Origin: Volvox africanus
Taxonomy: Eukaryota > Chlorophyta > Chlorophyceae > Chlamydomonadales > Volvocaceae
DNA: 64,000 nt
Direction: 5' to 3'
Assembly (NCBI GenBank): GCA_030268105.1
Contig: BSDZ01000078.1
Location: 1,798,001 to 1,862,000 of the forward strand
A model generated the notes under the pieces. The model saw only the letters and a list, made by a program, of their open reading frames with translations, ran no database searches and was not told the DNA's origin. Position 1 is the first letter of the stretch. Each line of letters starts with the position of its first letter. The position numbers were made by a program, and so were the translations under genes. This document shows, one piece after another, positions 12,923 through 43,632 of the stretch.

Positions 12923-13565
12923 TTTGGAAATGTCGAGGATATGCACTTATCTCCGTTCCGTTCTTCGCTTCCAACCTTAAGTTATAAAAAGTATAACTAT
13001 TGGAAGTTTAGAAATGGGAAGGATGTGCAAGCTTGCAAGCATGCACGTTTACGACTCAGCTGCGTGTTAATCCAGAGCTGCGAACTCCAGTCCTAAGCAA
13101 CACCTGTAAATCTCGCCAGTGAACCCTTTACTTTGGAAGGAGGCATATTAACATAGGCCTTCGCGTCTGAGGACGGACGCATTCCCACTCTAAAGGAAAC
13201 CAGAGAGCTGACCATGATGTTATCAGTTAGTAACGGTCATTACCGATAAACGACATTGTACGCTTTATCCGGCAAAGGAGCAAAACCAGAAACTTCATTC
13301 GTTATAAAGTACATGTCATTCTGAATATTTGATTTATTAATACCTGTGAACTCAAGTTGCGACAACTACTGGAATAATAATAATTGTTTTTATTATGAGG
13401 TGATGCATTCCTTGCTGTGTGCTACCTGGACGTCAAGCTGTCGGTCCACCAACTTCGCGTCGGCCTTCCAGGAACACCGCGACCTCTTTCCCAGCGCCGC
13501 GGGCCAGCAGCTACTTACTTCAGAACCTCTTTAAAAATGGACCGCAGCATCTCCCCTGGATCCGC
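12923..13565. promoter_or_regulatory. Putative bidirectional promoter region
   Basis: About 640 bp separates the start codons of the minus-strand oxidoreductase (12922) and the plus-strand pseudouridine synthase (proposed 13566). It is AT-rich relative to the flanking exons and must hold both promoters and 5' UTRs unless upstream non-coding exons exist. No clear core promoter element was found. Confidence 0.5.
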
Positions 13566-16500
13566 ATGGGCACCGACTTGCATTTAATCCTTGGCTTGGC
13601 AGTGACGACTGCTGCCTCCGCTGCGCGCATTCCCCCAATCCCGGACGCAGCGCCCTCGGCCGATGGAGGTAGGGCGCAATGCAGCCTGACGCCTCCTGCA
13701 ACAGCCGACGTTGTACTTTCTTCCCCTTCCTCCGCTTCCTCGTCTAACCCACATCCATTCAAGCACACTCGACATGTTCTGCCACCACCACCACCACCAC
13801 CATCACCGCTGCTGCTTGACCCGCTTCCAACTAGCTCGCAAAACCTTTCGGCGCCCTCCTCGGCCTCCGACTCGGCCTCCTCACCGCTCTCCTCAGGACG
13901 GCAAAGAATACCCAAGGTGCTGTATGTGCGAAATGTGCCTTACGTGTCGTGTGCAACTTTTTCGCACTTTGCTGCTGTTGCTGCTGCTGCTGCTGCCACA
14001 TATATCATGTGTAGTGTACTTATGGCTCAATAGTGCCCCATTACTCACCCGCACCGTCTCCCCTGCCTCGCTGTCCCTCATGGCTACCCACACGGGCCCT
14101 ATCGAGAAATCAGGCGATGGTGGTGGTGGCACGAGCTGTCGTACCGCCCGATTACGGTTCTGCAGCCACAACCACCAGCACACTGCCGGAGCACCTGCAA
14201 GGCCTCCTTCCAGAGCACTGCCCCACCGTCACCGGTAACAACGTCCTCCCGTCCTAACGTGACTGCTGATGAGGGGGACAGGGGGATGACTGCTGATGAG
14301 GGTACAAGCAGCTTCATGGCCACTAGGTGGGGAAAAAGCTACCAATCAAGCATGCCTGTTATCAACGTGTTGTTTATATTTTTTATTTTAAATTTCCCGT
14401 TGACCCTGCCCTCCCCGCCCGCCTCCCCGCCCGTCATTGTAGCCGCAAAGCGCGCCATTCGCCGGCGGCTGGTACTCCGTATGCCGCGGCTCGTGACCCA
14501 TGGATCCGTAGCGTCCGGCACCGACGGTGTGATTGGCAGTCCGCCACACCCTGCCGGCGTGGTGGCGTCGACGACAGATTCGGTCACTCCAGGGGAGGTA
14601 CTGCAACTCCTGGCACGACGCGGCACCGGATTGATGGGCTGGGTCGGGCCCGCCGCCATGCGGCCGGTGCCGGCTGCCGCCGCCACTGCTTCCGCCGCCG
14701 CCGCCGTTGCCGCAACCAGAGGCCACACCGAGACCAACACAAATGCAAGTAGCGCCGCCGTCACGGCAGCGCCGGTGGGAGCCTCCAGTACTCCTTGCGC
14801 AGCGGTCCTAGGGAATGAGGACCGGACGGGATGTGGCCCATATGCCATTTCATTGCTCCAGGGATTGCCTGTGGTGTACGAGGACGAGCACATGGCGGTC
14901 GTCATCAAGCCTCCAGGGATCGCGACGCAAGGCTCCGGTGAGGGCTACTGGGTGCTGTGATGCGGTGACAAGACTCCCATCTTTTCCCCCAAAACCTCAT
15001 TGCGTTGTAAAAAAGACACTCCTCACCTGGTGCGCGAGTTTCATCATCATTTTGTTTCCGCCAGTCCCCTTTTTCGTCACACGACTTCATTCTACTGGTG
15101 CTGTGACGCGGTGGTAAGACTCTCCTCTTTATTCGCCAGGACTGTAGAAGGTTTTATCTTCAGTGATGCCCCCCGTATGGCTTATGGTACTTAGCAATGT
15201 GTGCAACCACATTCGTCAACATCGTCGTTGCAAACAGAGAACAACTCATTGTAAAAGATTTAATGTAATTAATATTTCAGCCAGGGTTTCACACCTGGAC
15301 CCACCCGTAACCCAGCTACGGTATATGCTCCTCAGATGGCACTTGCGTGTGTATGTGTGTGTGTTTGTGCCCGTTCTAGGTTCTGAAACCGTGCACGGCC
15401 GCCTCAAGTATTGTCTGCGGCCCACCACGCTGGTCGGAGCGCTCAACAGACCGCAGCAGGTCAGTGCGTGTGAGACGTTGCCCCCGAGCGAGCGCTCCCC
15501 TCGACGGGGGGAAGGCGCTTTCCGCCCCGAAACCGACCCGGCCATTTAAGAATGAGTATATGTAATGCGGCCTTCCGCCATGTAAAGCTTCCTTTTGGAA
15601 ACGGTTGTCCGAAAAACCCTCTGTACGATGCTCAGAATGGCGTTGCGCTGTAGACGGAAGGGCACCTGGATTCGCAGTGGCGTACCGTTCGCCTTTCCAT
15701 GACCTCATATACATGGCACAGACACACAGACAGACACACATATACAAACACAGACAGCGACACACACATACACTCACACACGTGTTCCAAATCGTGGCTC
15801 GGCCCTTCTCTGAACCACCTGCTGCCAGGTTCATCGTTTGGACGCAAGTACGGGAGGGCTGCTGATGGTGGCCAAAACACATCATGCCTTGCGGGTCCTC
15901 ACTGCCGATTTGCGCCACCGACGAATCAGCAAGAGGTGGGACCAAGGGGACATGGGGGGGAAGGGGAAGAGAAGGGGGGGAGGGGAAGAGCGGGGAGGGA
16001 AGGGGAGGGGAGGGAAGGGAAGGGGAGGATAGGGGAGGGATGGGTAACAGCGGGGAGGGAAGGGGAAGAGTGGGGAGGGATGGGGAAGAGAGGGGAGGGA
16101 TGGGGAAAAGATGGGAGGGGAAGAGAGGGGATTCCCAATTCCCATATTCGCGGCCACAAAACGAGGTACATGAACAACACAGCAACGCCCGAAGACCACA
16201 CATGCTGCCATAACTGTTGTGTCACCGTGAAGGTATTGTGCGTTGGTCAACGGGGAGCTGTATGGCTCCGGAACCATTAATACACCGCTGTCCGGCAAGT
16301 CGTGTCTCACATCCTTTCGCGTCGTACGGACGGCATTGGCATCGGCGACAGCGATGGTGCCGGTGACATCTTTTACGACGGCCGCCATAGCCAACGGGGC
16401 ATTGGCGGTGCCGCCGGCAACAGGCTGCAGCAGTGCCTCTGCTGCCGCCGTCATCGCTTCTGCCAACACTGCCAACAGCGGCCGCCAGCAACGCACGCTA

Positions 16501-17175
16501 AGCAAGGTCCTACTTTGGCCACACACGGGTCGTACACATCAGCTACGCAAGCACATGGCTTATTTAGGCACGCCTATCTTGGGGGACCCTCGATATCGTG
16601 GGGTGATGCGCAACGTTGCCCAGGACCAATGTCTAGCTGCTGCCGACTCAGCGGCCGCCGATACCAGCGGTGTTGCTGGAAGCACCTGCCGCAGTGCAGC
16701 GGCAACTGCCAGTGCGTCATTGGGTAACGAGGTAGCGGGATTGGGGGACTCGACATCTGAAGGGGAATTGGAGCTTAAGGGCATTGGTGCGGATGAGATG
16801 GGTGATGGGGAACTGTTGGTGAAAGTGTCGGCTGCGGAAGGGCGGCCGCACCACGCACTTGTCAACGCTGAGATGGGCCGGAGTTATCTCCACGCAGAGG
16901 CTGGAAATGAGGATTGCGAAGTGTACCGTCCTCCGGCTGACGTCGGATGGGTGTTGGCGGTGACAGCCGCCGCCGCCGCCGAAGTGGAGCGTAGCGGCGG
17001 CAGCAGCTCTGATTTTGGCGTCCTCGCTGATGGTTTTCCGGTGTCGTTGTGCCTCTGGGCTGTGGGGTTGCGATTTCATCACCCAGGTTCGGGAAGGAAT
17101 ATTGAGGTGGATATTTCTGAGTGGGCTGATGTGGTGTACGAGGAGATTTTTCGGCGAGATACGGCCGTAGCCTGA
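13566..17175 (+). CDS. RluA-family RNA pseudouridine synthase
   Basis: Six exons: 13566..13916, 14114..14234, 14443..14937, 15380..15459, 15829..15935, 16233..17175; 698 residues, phases consistent. The enzyme isomerises uridine to pseudouridine in rRNA or tRNA, probably in an organelle. AAKRAIRRRLVL with RLVTHGSV and GEVLQLL (about 158-230) resembles an S4 RNA-binding domain with an insertion. The catalytic domain starts LPVVYEDEHMAVVIKPPGIA; the signature HRLDASTGGLLMVAKT carries the catalytic Asp (about 354); ISKRYCALVNGEL and KVLLWPHTGRTHQLRKHM (exon 6) complete the RluA fold; LGTPILGDPRYRG follows, then an acidic insertion and a C-terminal strand region (LRFHHPGSGRNIEVDI). Ala/Thr-rich insertions sit between conserved blocks. 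The first exon is the weak part: an in-frame GTG at 13419 and a Met at 13566 are both open, and a further upstream exon is possible. Confidence 0.87.
15945..16132. repeat. Purine-rich (GGGGAAGAGAGGGGAGGGAT)n minisatellite
   Basis: Nearly pure G/A tract of imperfect GGGGAAGAG/GGGAGGGAT units in intron 5 of the pseudouridine synthase, just after the exon 5 donor at 15936. Confidence 0.85.
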
Positions 17176-17587
17176 TACGGCACCTCCGGCAAGGTGAGGC
17201 GGGGTTTCTTCCGTTTTTTCCAACAATGTTCTGTGCTTCGCCCTGGAACAAGAAACTGGGATGCTTAAAAATGATACGATGCGTCCTTTTAGCTGCACAT
17301 TGACCTTTTTGTTTAAATGTGCGTTGTTTGTTGACGCTCTTTGTCGGTCGGTCGTTTTCAATCCGTGTTCACGTCGCAGCTGCTCAGCGACAATTTCCTA
17401 GGGTGGAAATAGCTTCACGTTACTTAATCTTTAAGTGAGGAAATGCGCGGCAATCGAGGGTCGGCGAAATGCCAAATTTCCGTTCGTAAAAGCGCACCAA
17501 CCCGCACGTCGGTTCAGAAGTTCAGAACCGAGACTTTTACATCTTAGGATGCCACGGAGGAAAACCGTATAACGGTTATATACGGAG

Positions 17588-17615
17588 GAAATACAGGTCA
17601 TAAGTCCTGTATTTC
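17588..17615. other. Perfect 10-bp inverted repeat
   Basis: GAAATACAGG and CCTGTATTTC flank an 8-nt loop. It may be chance in AT-rich spacer DNA, or part of a small foldback element; nothing around it decides. Confidence 0.4.
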
Positions 17616-18967
17616 GAATCTTAAATGATTCAAGTAAATAATTACGATGTATTTCACATAGGAATAGGAATAGGAGCGAGCAGGTCAGGCACGATGCTGT
17701 GGCCCCTCTTTGTCGCTTGTAGGTAACCGGTCGTAGGTTACTGGTGCTGCTACCTCACACATTCCACGTGCCGGACGGACGACACAAATACCATTTAAAG
17801 TTTCCTGGTAATGACAATTATGATGACGATAATAAAAACAATTTAGATTTAATATGTATGCATCATGAATTCGTAATGCATTAGTAATGCAATCACAAAT
17901 CTACAATCTACTTGAATAAGTTATTTCCTTCCTCGTTATCTCCGAATTTCAAGTCCTTGTCTGGTCATGTTCATTAAGTCCCGCGCCCCGAGGAGTCAAA
18001 CCCATGCCGGCGCCTTATGGATCCGGAATCAACGGTAATGCGGCCGGTTGGCTGAAGGCGGGTAAGGCCTCGGTCGGAGACAAGCCTCCACGCTCACACC
18101 ATCATCTAACGGGATGCTCGTGCGTGTGAACCATTCAATAAGTCTGATCCGAACCCCACATCCGCAAAAACGACCACGGCACTACCGTGCAGAACCGCCG
18201 TTGTCATCGCTGTCCTTAACCCTTCTTAAGTGGTATCTGGGAAGCAGCGCAGGTGTGTGCCGGTTGTCCCTGTGCCGTGAAGTCTATCTACTTAAAATCT
18301 ACTTAAAAATGGCAGACCTAGCTCACATCGTTAAGTTCTCGGTCAAGTTCGGTGTTGCAGACCCCTGCACTTGGGCTATTACCAAACATGTTGACATCTT
18401 AGTGCTATCAAAGCCAATCGGGCCCCTAGGCGAGGTGGACACTCAGGGGCTGGGATGTCATCATTTTAATCTTGGACCCATCCACTGTACATACCAGCGG
18501 CGCTATTTGCCGCTGCCCTGCGGCTGGCTTCAGAAGCATGGGCTGGTCACACGGGGCATGTCGTCAACAGGGTTCGGAAACGAGCATATCGTGACAAGCA
18601 CACCATGTGTTTGGGGGAGGGCTATCTGTTGCCGGTTTAGAGCTAGGTGCAGATACCGGCGATGGGTGATGGGTCCCGCGTAAAGCAGTTAGCATGTTCG
18701 TTGTCTTTGCGGGTCTTTCCGTCGGGAGTCGGGTTTTGCAGTTTGCTCGTGCTCGTACCATAACCACTGGAGGAGCTGGAAATCCTTATTAAGGGTCATA
18801 AAAACGCCCATGTTTGGCCGTCGTACTGTGATTTGCCGCCACTAAGGCTTGGATATCACCACGTCACCTCAGGATCCGAAGCTAGATAGCATAAGATAGA
18901 TGAAAATTGTCTGTATTAAGGAATGTATCTCTCTCAGCTCTGTTTCAGCATATATAGAGTCTGTGTT

Positions 18968-18991
18968 TAGGCATATGGCGGCATATGCCTA
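18968..18991. other. Perfect 10-bp inverted repeat, 4-nt loop
   Basis: TAGGCATATG, GCGG, CATATGCCTA forms a near-perfect hairpin in otherwise featureless spacer. Function unknown. Confidence 0.4.
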
Positions 18992-20121
18992 CGGCCTGAT
19001 TCAATTCACGTGAATCATCGTTGAACGAAATATTAGCCCGTTTGCGTTTTGTGTTCAAAATTTCAACTGGTGGTGGCCAGATGCGATGGACAGGCGCGGT
19101 TACGGTCTGTGGTCAAGGTGGGTTTTTTCAAGACGAAATGCGTTCTGATGGCCCCTGCATGTACCATAAAGAACCCGGAGGGGGGCACGTTTTATAAAAT
19201 GCAATTTATCATAAACCAAGATCATAAACCAAGATCATAAACCAAGATGGTCACTCGCCTTAACCTGGCTGGCTACCTCCCACTGCCTTAACTTGCCCTA
19301 CCTGCCTAACCTGTCTCTAGGTCCCAAAGAGCTGCGTGCTCGGCCGGGGCAGAACCTATTCGGCTAGTCCATCACCCCGTTAGGAACAGTGGCACACAAT
19401 GGTACACAGAAGTTATTGGACAATGTTGTGGGCCCCGGATTGCATCGCGCTTGGACACGCGCGTGGGCCGAGCCTTGCACACAAGGATGTCTGGTCGGGA
19501 CCGAAAACTCTTGAAACAGCGAAAAAGTAATGCTTAAACGATAGTGACCAGTTGGCGAATGCGTGAGCCTAGCAACTCCATAGCTAGCGACGGCATAACC
19601 GGAGAAAGCTAGAAAGGAAGACCCAGGTATGCAGCGAGGCCCACATAGTGAGTTGTAGGGATGCACGAGCGAAGAGATATTAAATGAACAACTTTAGTGT
19701 ATCGTTCATTCTTACGAGTGATTGTCAGTCTGAAATGCTAGGCCAGTTGTGATAGTAACATTTTACATAATTATTGGACCAGGGTTCCCATTATCCCGAA
19801 GAAAAGCAGTAACCGAGTCCTGGCCGAATCTCATTTATAAGGCAACCGTTTACGTGGTCGCCCATGCACTTTTGTTATGTAAAAGGGTTTACGTTATGTC
19901 AATTGGAAGCGTATAATCACGTCGAATCATCTCAAAGCGAACGTATCCATTATTTTACATTTGGCGATGGCAGGACCCCTTAGGCTGGGCAACAATTCGG
20001 CACGGCTCGGGTTCCGTAAACTTGCACGTTAAAATAGTCGGAACGAAAACCTCAAGCATGCCGAAACAGTTCAGCACAAATAATATAACGAGGAATTTAA
20101 CAGATCTTACGTATGCTGCAT

Positions 20122-20158
20122 GTACTTGGTGGACACCATACATTATGTATGGCTGTAC
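20122..20158 (+). promoter_or_regulatory. Two GTAC cores upstream of CRD1 (candidate copper-response elements)
   Basis: GTAC occurs at 20122-20125 and 20155-20158, 55-90 bp upstream of the TATA-like box. In C. reinhardtii, CRR1 binds GTAC cores to induce CRD1 under copper deficiency and hypoxia. GTAC is short enough to arise by chance, so this rests on position and gene identity only. Confidence 0.35.
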
Positions 20159-20212
20159 CATCTCATCGCGATCGGCATGCACGAAAGATTTGGTTCCGTC
20201 ACGTTCACCAAG

Positions 20213-20220
20213 TATATAAA
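20213..20220 (+). promoter_or_regulatory. TATA-box-like element (TATATAAA)
   Basis: TATATAAA lies 214 bp before the CRD1 start codon, which would leave a 5' UTR of about 180 nt. It is the best core-promoter match in the spacer. Confidence 0.45.
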
Positions 20221-20433
20221 TGTTCGGCCCTGTATGTGCATGCATTCTGTTTATTGATTCGGATCGCTTTGCGTCCGCTTGTCGTTGGACTTGTATATTC
20301 CCTTGAATTTCGGAGTTCCTTGGATCTCCTTGAGATTTAGAGCACCATACTCCATTAGTAAGGGTTGTGGCTAATTTCTTCAGCCTAATTTCCTTTTGTC
20401 CTTTGCAAAGCGCACTTTGTAAATAGTTCCGCC

Positions 20434-23183
20434 ATGGCCCTGCAAATGACGCTGAAGCAGCAACGCGCGTGCAGCCGCACCAGCGCCAGGCAGCCGTTCT
20501 GGTGAGAATGGGTATCATACTTTGTATACCCAATCGGTATTAGCCTTATTCATCAATGCGGTTAAACTGCCGCCTCAGGCCAAGCACGTCGACACACGTT
20601 ACCCAACAATAACACCTGGAATTCTGGCAATTCCTTGACCTTTGTGAACCTGCTACACAGTGCAACTAATCCAGTTGTCCGGCCTCGGCGGTGTGCTGTC
20701 CGGGTGCAAGCCACTGCTGCGCGAAACGATCTCAACACGGGCCTCGGCTTCGAGACGATGCGAGATGGCGTTAAGGTCGCTGCGAATGAGACCCTCCTTA
20801 CTCCTCGCTTTTACACGACTGGTGCGTCGATGCTGGGCAGCATGGAGGGATTAGGGTTCCTTGCCCCGTCCCCTTGCTGGGTGTATGTGTTGATTGTCCT
20901 TAACCGGCACCGCACATTTTACGCACGCAGACTTTGCTGAGATGGAGGAGCTCTTTAGCAAGGAGATTAATCCCAACCTGAACATGGAGGAGCTGAATGC
21001 TTGCCTTCAGGAGTTCCGCAACGACTACAACAAATGTCACTTTGTCCGCAACGAGACTTTCAAGGTACTTCGGGAGTCTCACTCAAAAAGAAACACGATG
21101 CTCGGCACAATTGCATGTTGATTCAGTCTTGGTGTCAAAGTCTTATGCGTGCTGTTGAACGCGTCGTACACGCTATGCATGCAGTCTGCCGCCGATAAGG
21201 TGACTGGCGCTACCCGCAAGATCTTTATTGAGTTCCTGGAGCGCTCTTGTACGGCCGAGTTCTCGGGTTTTCTGCTGTACAAGGAGCTGGCCCGCCGCCT
21301 GAAGAGCTCTAGCCCCGAGGTGGCCGAGATGTAGGTCCGCAGACCTAGGCGATGGCGAATGTCGGCGAATTTCAGTTGAATGTAGATGGCGGGCATCTAA
21401 ACGTCCCCTCTTTATCCTGCATCTTCACACTCTTGAAACAGAAGAACCTATCGTGCTTAAGCGCAGCCATCCATTTTTTCCTCGTTGAAATAGCCTGTAT
21501 GGATCTACAGTTTTTTCGACATAAGGTGCGCTATTGTTGAGTTTTAACCCCGTTTGGTGCGTGCATGACATGCTTACAGATTCCTTCTGATGAGCCGTGA
21601 CGAGGCGCGTCACGCTGGCTTTCTCAACAAGGCCTTGTCTGACTTTAACCTGGCCCTGGACCTGGGCTTCCTAACGAAGAACCGCACCTACACGTACTTC
21701 AAGCCCAAGTTCATCATTTACGCGACTTTTCTGTCGGAGAAGATCGGTTACTGGCGGTAGGTCACCCGGCGGTAGGTCACCTGGTCTGGGGGATCAGCAA
21801 GGACCCATGTCTAGCTGCTTCGTGATATAAGGAGGCGACATCGCAGCGGCAATACCCTATGCCCAAGGGTAGGTTATCCTGATGATGCGGAGTTGGCTGC
21901 GATTTTAATTGCATTGGTTACGATTATAATACCGACTACCTGATTTCGTACCGGTGTCTTGTAGGTACATTAGCATCTACCGCCACCTGCAGCGTAATCC
22001 AGACAACCAACTGTATCCTCTGTTCGAATACTTCGAGAACTGGTGCCAGGTAGGTTTGCTGATTTGGGATTACAGGGATAGAGGTTCTGAAATGTCCCTG
22101 CTATAAGTTTATATGTTCTGTGATCGTTTACGCTGTATGCGTGCAGGACGAGAACCGTCACGGTGACTTCCTGGCGGCTTGCATGAAGGCGCGCCCAGAG
22201 CTGCTGAACACATGGGAGGCCAAGCTTTGGAGCAAGTATGTGTGCTTCGGCGTATATACGTTTTGGGTTATTTGTAAAAGATTGTGAGCATAGGCCGGCG
22301 TATTGCGCGAATAGAGACGAGACCCAGTCCGTTGTAGCCAACCTGGTTTGCCTGTCCACACTCCCCAGGTTCTTCTGCCTGTCTGTGTACGTTACCATGT
22401 ACCTGAATGACCACCAACGCACGGCCTTTTACGAGGCGCTCGGCCTGACTACTCGCCAGTTCAATCAGCACGGTGAGTGTCTTTCCATAGTTGTTGGTTT
22501 CCTAATTTAACCAGGAACCTTTGTTTACAAGGATGTTTTTATTTTTATTTTTTAGGGCCACACCTATTAACACACAGTGCTCGGTGTTCCTCTTGTTCCC
22601 TGACTTCTCTCAAATACCCTGAGATCTACTGACTCAAATAAGAGGACTACACGTATTGGCCTATTTTGCCTCCACAGTGATTATTGAAACGAACAAGTCG
22701 ACGGAGCGCCTCTTCCCCGTCGTGCCTGACGTTGAGGACCCCGAATTCTTTGAGCTTCTGAACAAGATGGTGGACGTGAACACTAAGCTGGTGCAGCTGG
22801 ACGCAGACAACAACACGCCAGGCTTCCTGAAGGCGCTCATGAAGCTGCCCCTCCAGGTAAGTGATGTGTGAAATTTTAGCGGGCATATGCTCTGCTGCAC
22901 AGTGGAAAGGGCTTGTGAGGAGCTTTGACGTAATGTGCAGCGACACGATTCAGGGAGGTTGCAATCACGGATGTATCGATGCCCCAACTGCGACGTGCAT
23001 CCACATCTAAACTTGTGCAGGAAAAGTGAACGTGTTTGTCTGATGACGCGTGACCGTTCTCTGTTTTCTCATGTGCAGGAGCGCTTTGCTTCGCTGCTGA
23101 TCCGCGTTTTGTTCTGCAAGGAGAAACAGTGTGGCAGTGTGGACATTGATGGCTCGGCGTCGGCGGTCCAGTTGGCGTTTTGA
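20434..23183 (+). CDS. CRD1: Mg-protoporphyrin IX monomethyl ester (oxidative) cyclase, CHL27/CRD1 (AcsF family)
   Basis: Ten exons, every phase consistent: 20434..20501, 20661..20821, 20931..21064, 21185..21330, 21580..21756, 21965..22049, 22147..22235, 22369..22472, 22678..22856, 23079..23183; 415 residues. It is the membrane-associated di-iron subunit of the aerobic cyclase that closes the isocyclic ring to make divinyl protochlorophyllide in chloroplasts. The N-terminus ([15 protein letters not shown]...) is a chloroplast transit peptide. The mature protein begins near [20 protein letters not shown]. Di-iron ligands are seen in [25 protein letters not shown] and [27 protein letters not shown] forms the C-terminus. 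C. reinhardtii has two paralogues, CRD1 and CTH1; the presequence as I remember it fits CRD1 better, but this was not checked. Splicing at 21330/21580 gives VAEIFLLM, where family members I recall have VAEMFLLM. Nothing suggests damage. Confidence 0.96.
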
Positions 23184-25027
23184 GGCAGATGTATCCAGAT
23201 TTATATGATTACTGATTGGCAGTTTGGGTGGGGAATGACAATCCCCGGTCAACGACGGGCATGGCGGTCTTGTCACGTGGGATCGTGTGGACTGCCTTGT
23301 CTGAGGTAGCTGTGCAGTATGATTCCTGGGATTGGGTGGGTGTCAGGATCATGTGTCATTGCACCAAACATGGTACCATTGCACCACACGTGGACCGGGA
23401 ATTGACTTTCCACCCCAACTGCAAATCAGAGAGGGGAGGGTTAGGTAACCAAATGTATGTGCAATATGTAGGTTTTCTTCAGATTCTGCATCCAGCAGTT
23501 AGGTGTCCAAATTTTCATTTGGATACCTAACCCTCCCCTCTGATTAGCAGTATGCGTGGGGAAAGACAACCCCCGGCCCACGCGGATTACCCACGCAGCT
23601 CAGTAATATGCTAATAACTTTTTGATGCTATATAGGCTTAATTACGAATTATTTTTCAGGAGTTCAAGAGAGCTTGGGGCCTGCGTCTGTAATTAGAAAT
23701 GACGTTGTGACATGTCGTCGTACTTGGCTGTATGCAACGTGTTGAACAAGGGTCAGTATATGCCGGTTACACCCTAGCTGTAAATATTGGAACATGATCG
23801 ACTTTGGATCAGGTGATTTTACAATCAGGGATGCGGACTTTTGTACCGATGTTTTGGGGAGTGGTACCTTCCAGCCTACGCCCGCCGACTCGCAGCAAGT
23901 GAAATATTCAGGGTCAGTACTATCAAGAAGATGTTGCATTCTTAGAGCCAAGTGGATTAAATGTTGTAGGCGATTGCATGCGAAGAAAGAAACTAGCAAC
24001 ACCGCGGGCGACGTAACTGAGGATGGGAGGGCGGGCGCGTGCTGAACATCAAAAACACGATGATTAGGAATGCAATAGCACGCGATTAAGTACAGCCCTG
24101 AGGACACTGGCTGAGGCGAGACATCAATCAACTGCCTCGCTCAGGGCCTTGCGCCCATCGAACCCGGCTTCCTAACGCAAGCCCGCATTACAGATACAAG
24201 CAGGTACAAACCTCCCTTAACTCAGTGTAACCAACCTGCCTTAAGTGGTGCAGGCGTATCTTGTAAGGAAACACGACGATACAGAATCAAAATATAAGAC
24301 TTGTATTGAAGGTGATGCAGCACCATAAACTGCCGAGAAAATTCAAGAGTGCTCATATACCTTCCTCTGACGTACGGGACGAGCACGGACAGTTCTCCAG
24401 GACAAGTCACAGCACTCTTTTGCGACCACTATATGTTAACAAAATGTTATGGATAGGAATGGGTGTGGATACGATGTTCTGTAAGCGAAAATGACCTGGG
24501 CTTGCAGCAGCTTGCCTGCTGCGCGGGCCAACTGTTTGGCAAGGTTCACATGTTATTTGTTTCTTTTTACGAAGCTTTACAGAATTGCTGCTGATCAGAC
24601 ATCCCAGGTGGCCGCGTGCGCAAACGGGTATGCCAGTCAGGCTCCGATGATAATTGCTAGTTTCCGGATATCCTTCTCATGGAATGTATATATGCAGATT
24701 TTCGGAGGTTTGTTCACACGTCGACAATTTCAGTGCTTCGGCTGTACAAGCTGTGGCGAGCTGTGACGTCCTCACTCATGTGAGTTTTGCAGCCAGCATT
24801 GCAAAAGCATTTATTCGCGTGTAAGGAAAAGGGTTATGCCTTCGCTAGGGTGGTTACTGTAAATGTGCGGGTTGCTCTAGCCGTAGGCGAGGTTGGTATA
24901 AAGTTCCCGTTTCATTACAAAAGCGTTTCATACAAATTGTTATTTCAAATTTTAGTTGCGGTTTACTTAAATTGTTACTCTTAATTCGCAAGGTGCCCTA
25001 CCTGCCACAACGATGCCCTACCTGTAG
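23184..25027. other. Spacer: CRD1 3' region and 5' region of the receptor cyclase
   Basis: No supportable gene. It contains a foldback repeat (23420-23549) and a TGTAA at 23779-23783 that could be a distant CRD1 poly(A) signal. The first exon(s) of the receptor cyclase, carrying start codon and signal peptide, should lie here. A frame from 24491 ending at a GTGGCC donor after codon 39 (MTWACSSLPAARANCL...) is phase-compatible but not convincing as a signal peptide. Confidence 0.5.
23420..23549. repeat. Foldback (inverted) repeat with about 33-bp arms
   Basis: The left arm 23420-23454 (AAATCAGAGAGGGGAGGGTT onward) pairs with the right arm 23517-23549 with few mismatches. A third partial copy of the arm end (GTTAGGTGTCCAAAT) sits at 23498-23512, making a nested hairpin. 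A loosely conserved 27-bp direct repeat, GTGGGGAA(T/A)GACAA and following bases, flanks the structure at 23226-23252 and 23557-23583. This looks like a small non-autonomous element or its relic, but no transposase or clear target-site duplication is visible. Confidence 0.6.

Positions 25028-43632
<18,605 letters not shown>

Larger units (their letters stand above)
17176..20433. other. Spacer without a supportable gene
   Basis: This 3.26-kb stretch separates the pseudouridine synthase 3' end from the CHL27/CRD1 start. It is AT-rich with patches of low complexity. It contains two short perfect hairpins (17588-17615 and 18968-18991), a 13-bp tandem repeat (ATCATAAACCAAG, about 19209-19247), and one 189-codon reading frame (18114-18683) with no recognisable features. 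Its last 350 bp hold the presumed CRD1 promoter. Confidence 0.6.

Noticed and set aside
19955..20533. 192-codon minus-strand frame overlapping the CRD1 promoter and exon 1
   Set aside because: No similarity seen, and it runs antisense through a real coding exon.
23664..24131. 155-codon minus-strand frame
   Set aside because: No recognisable motif, amino-acid mix typical of random sequence, and it lies in AT-rich spacer DNA.
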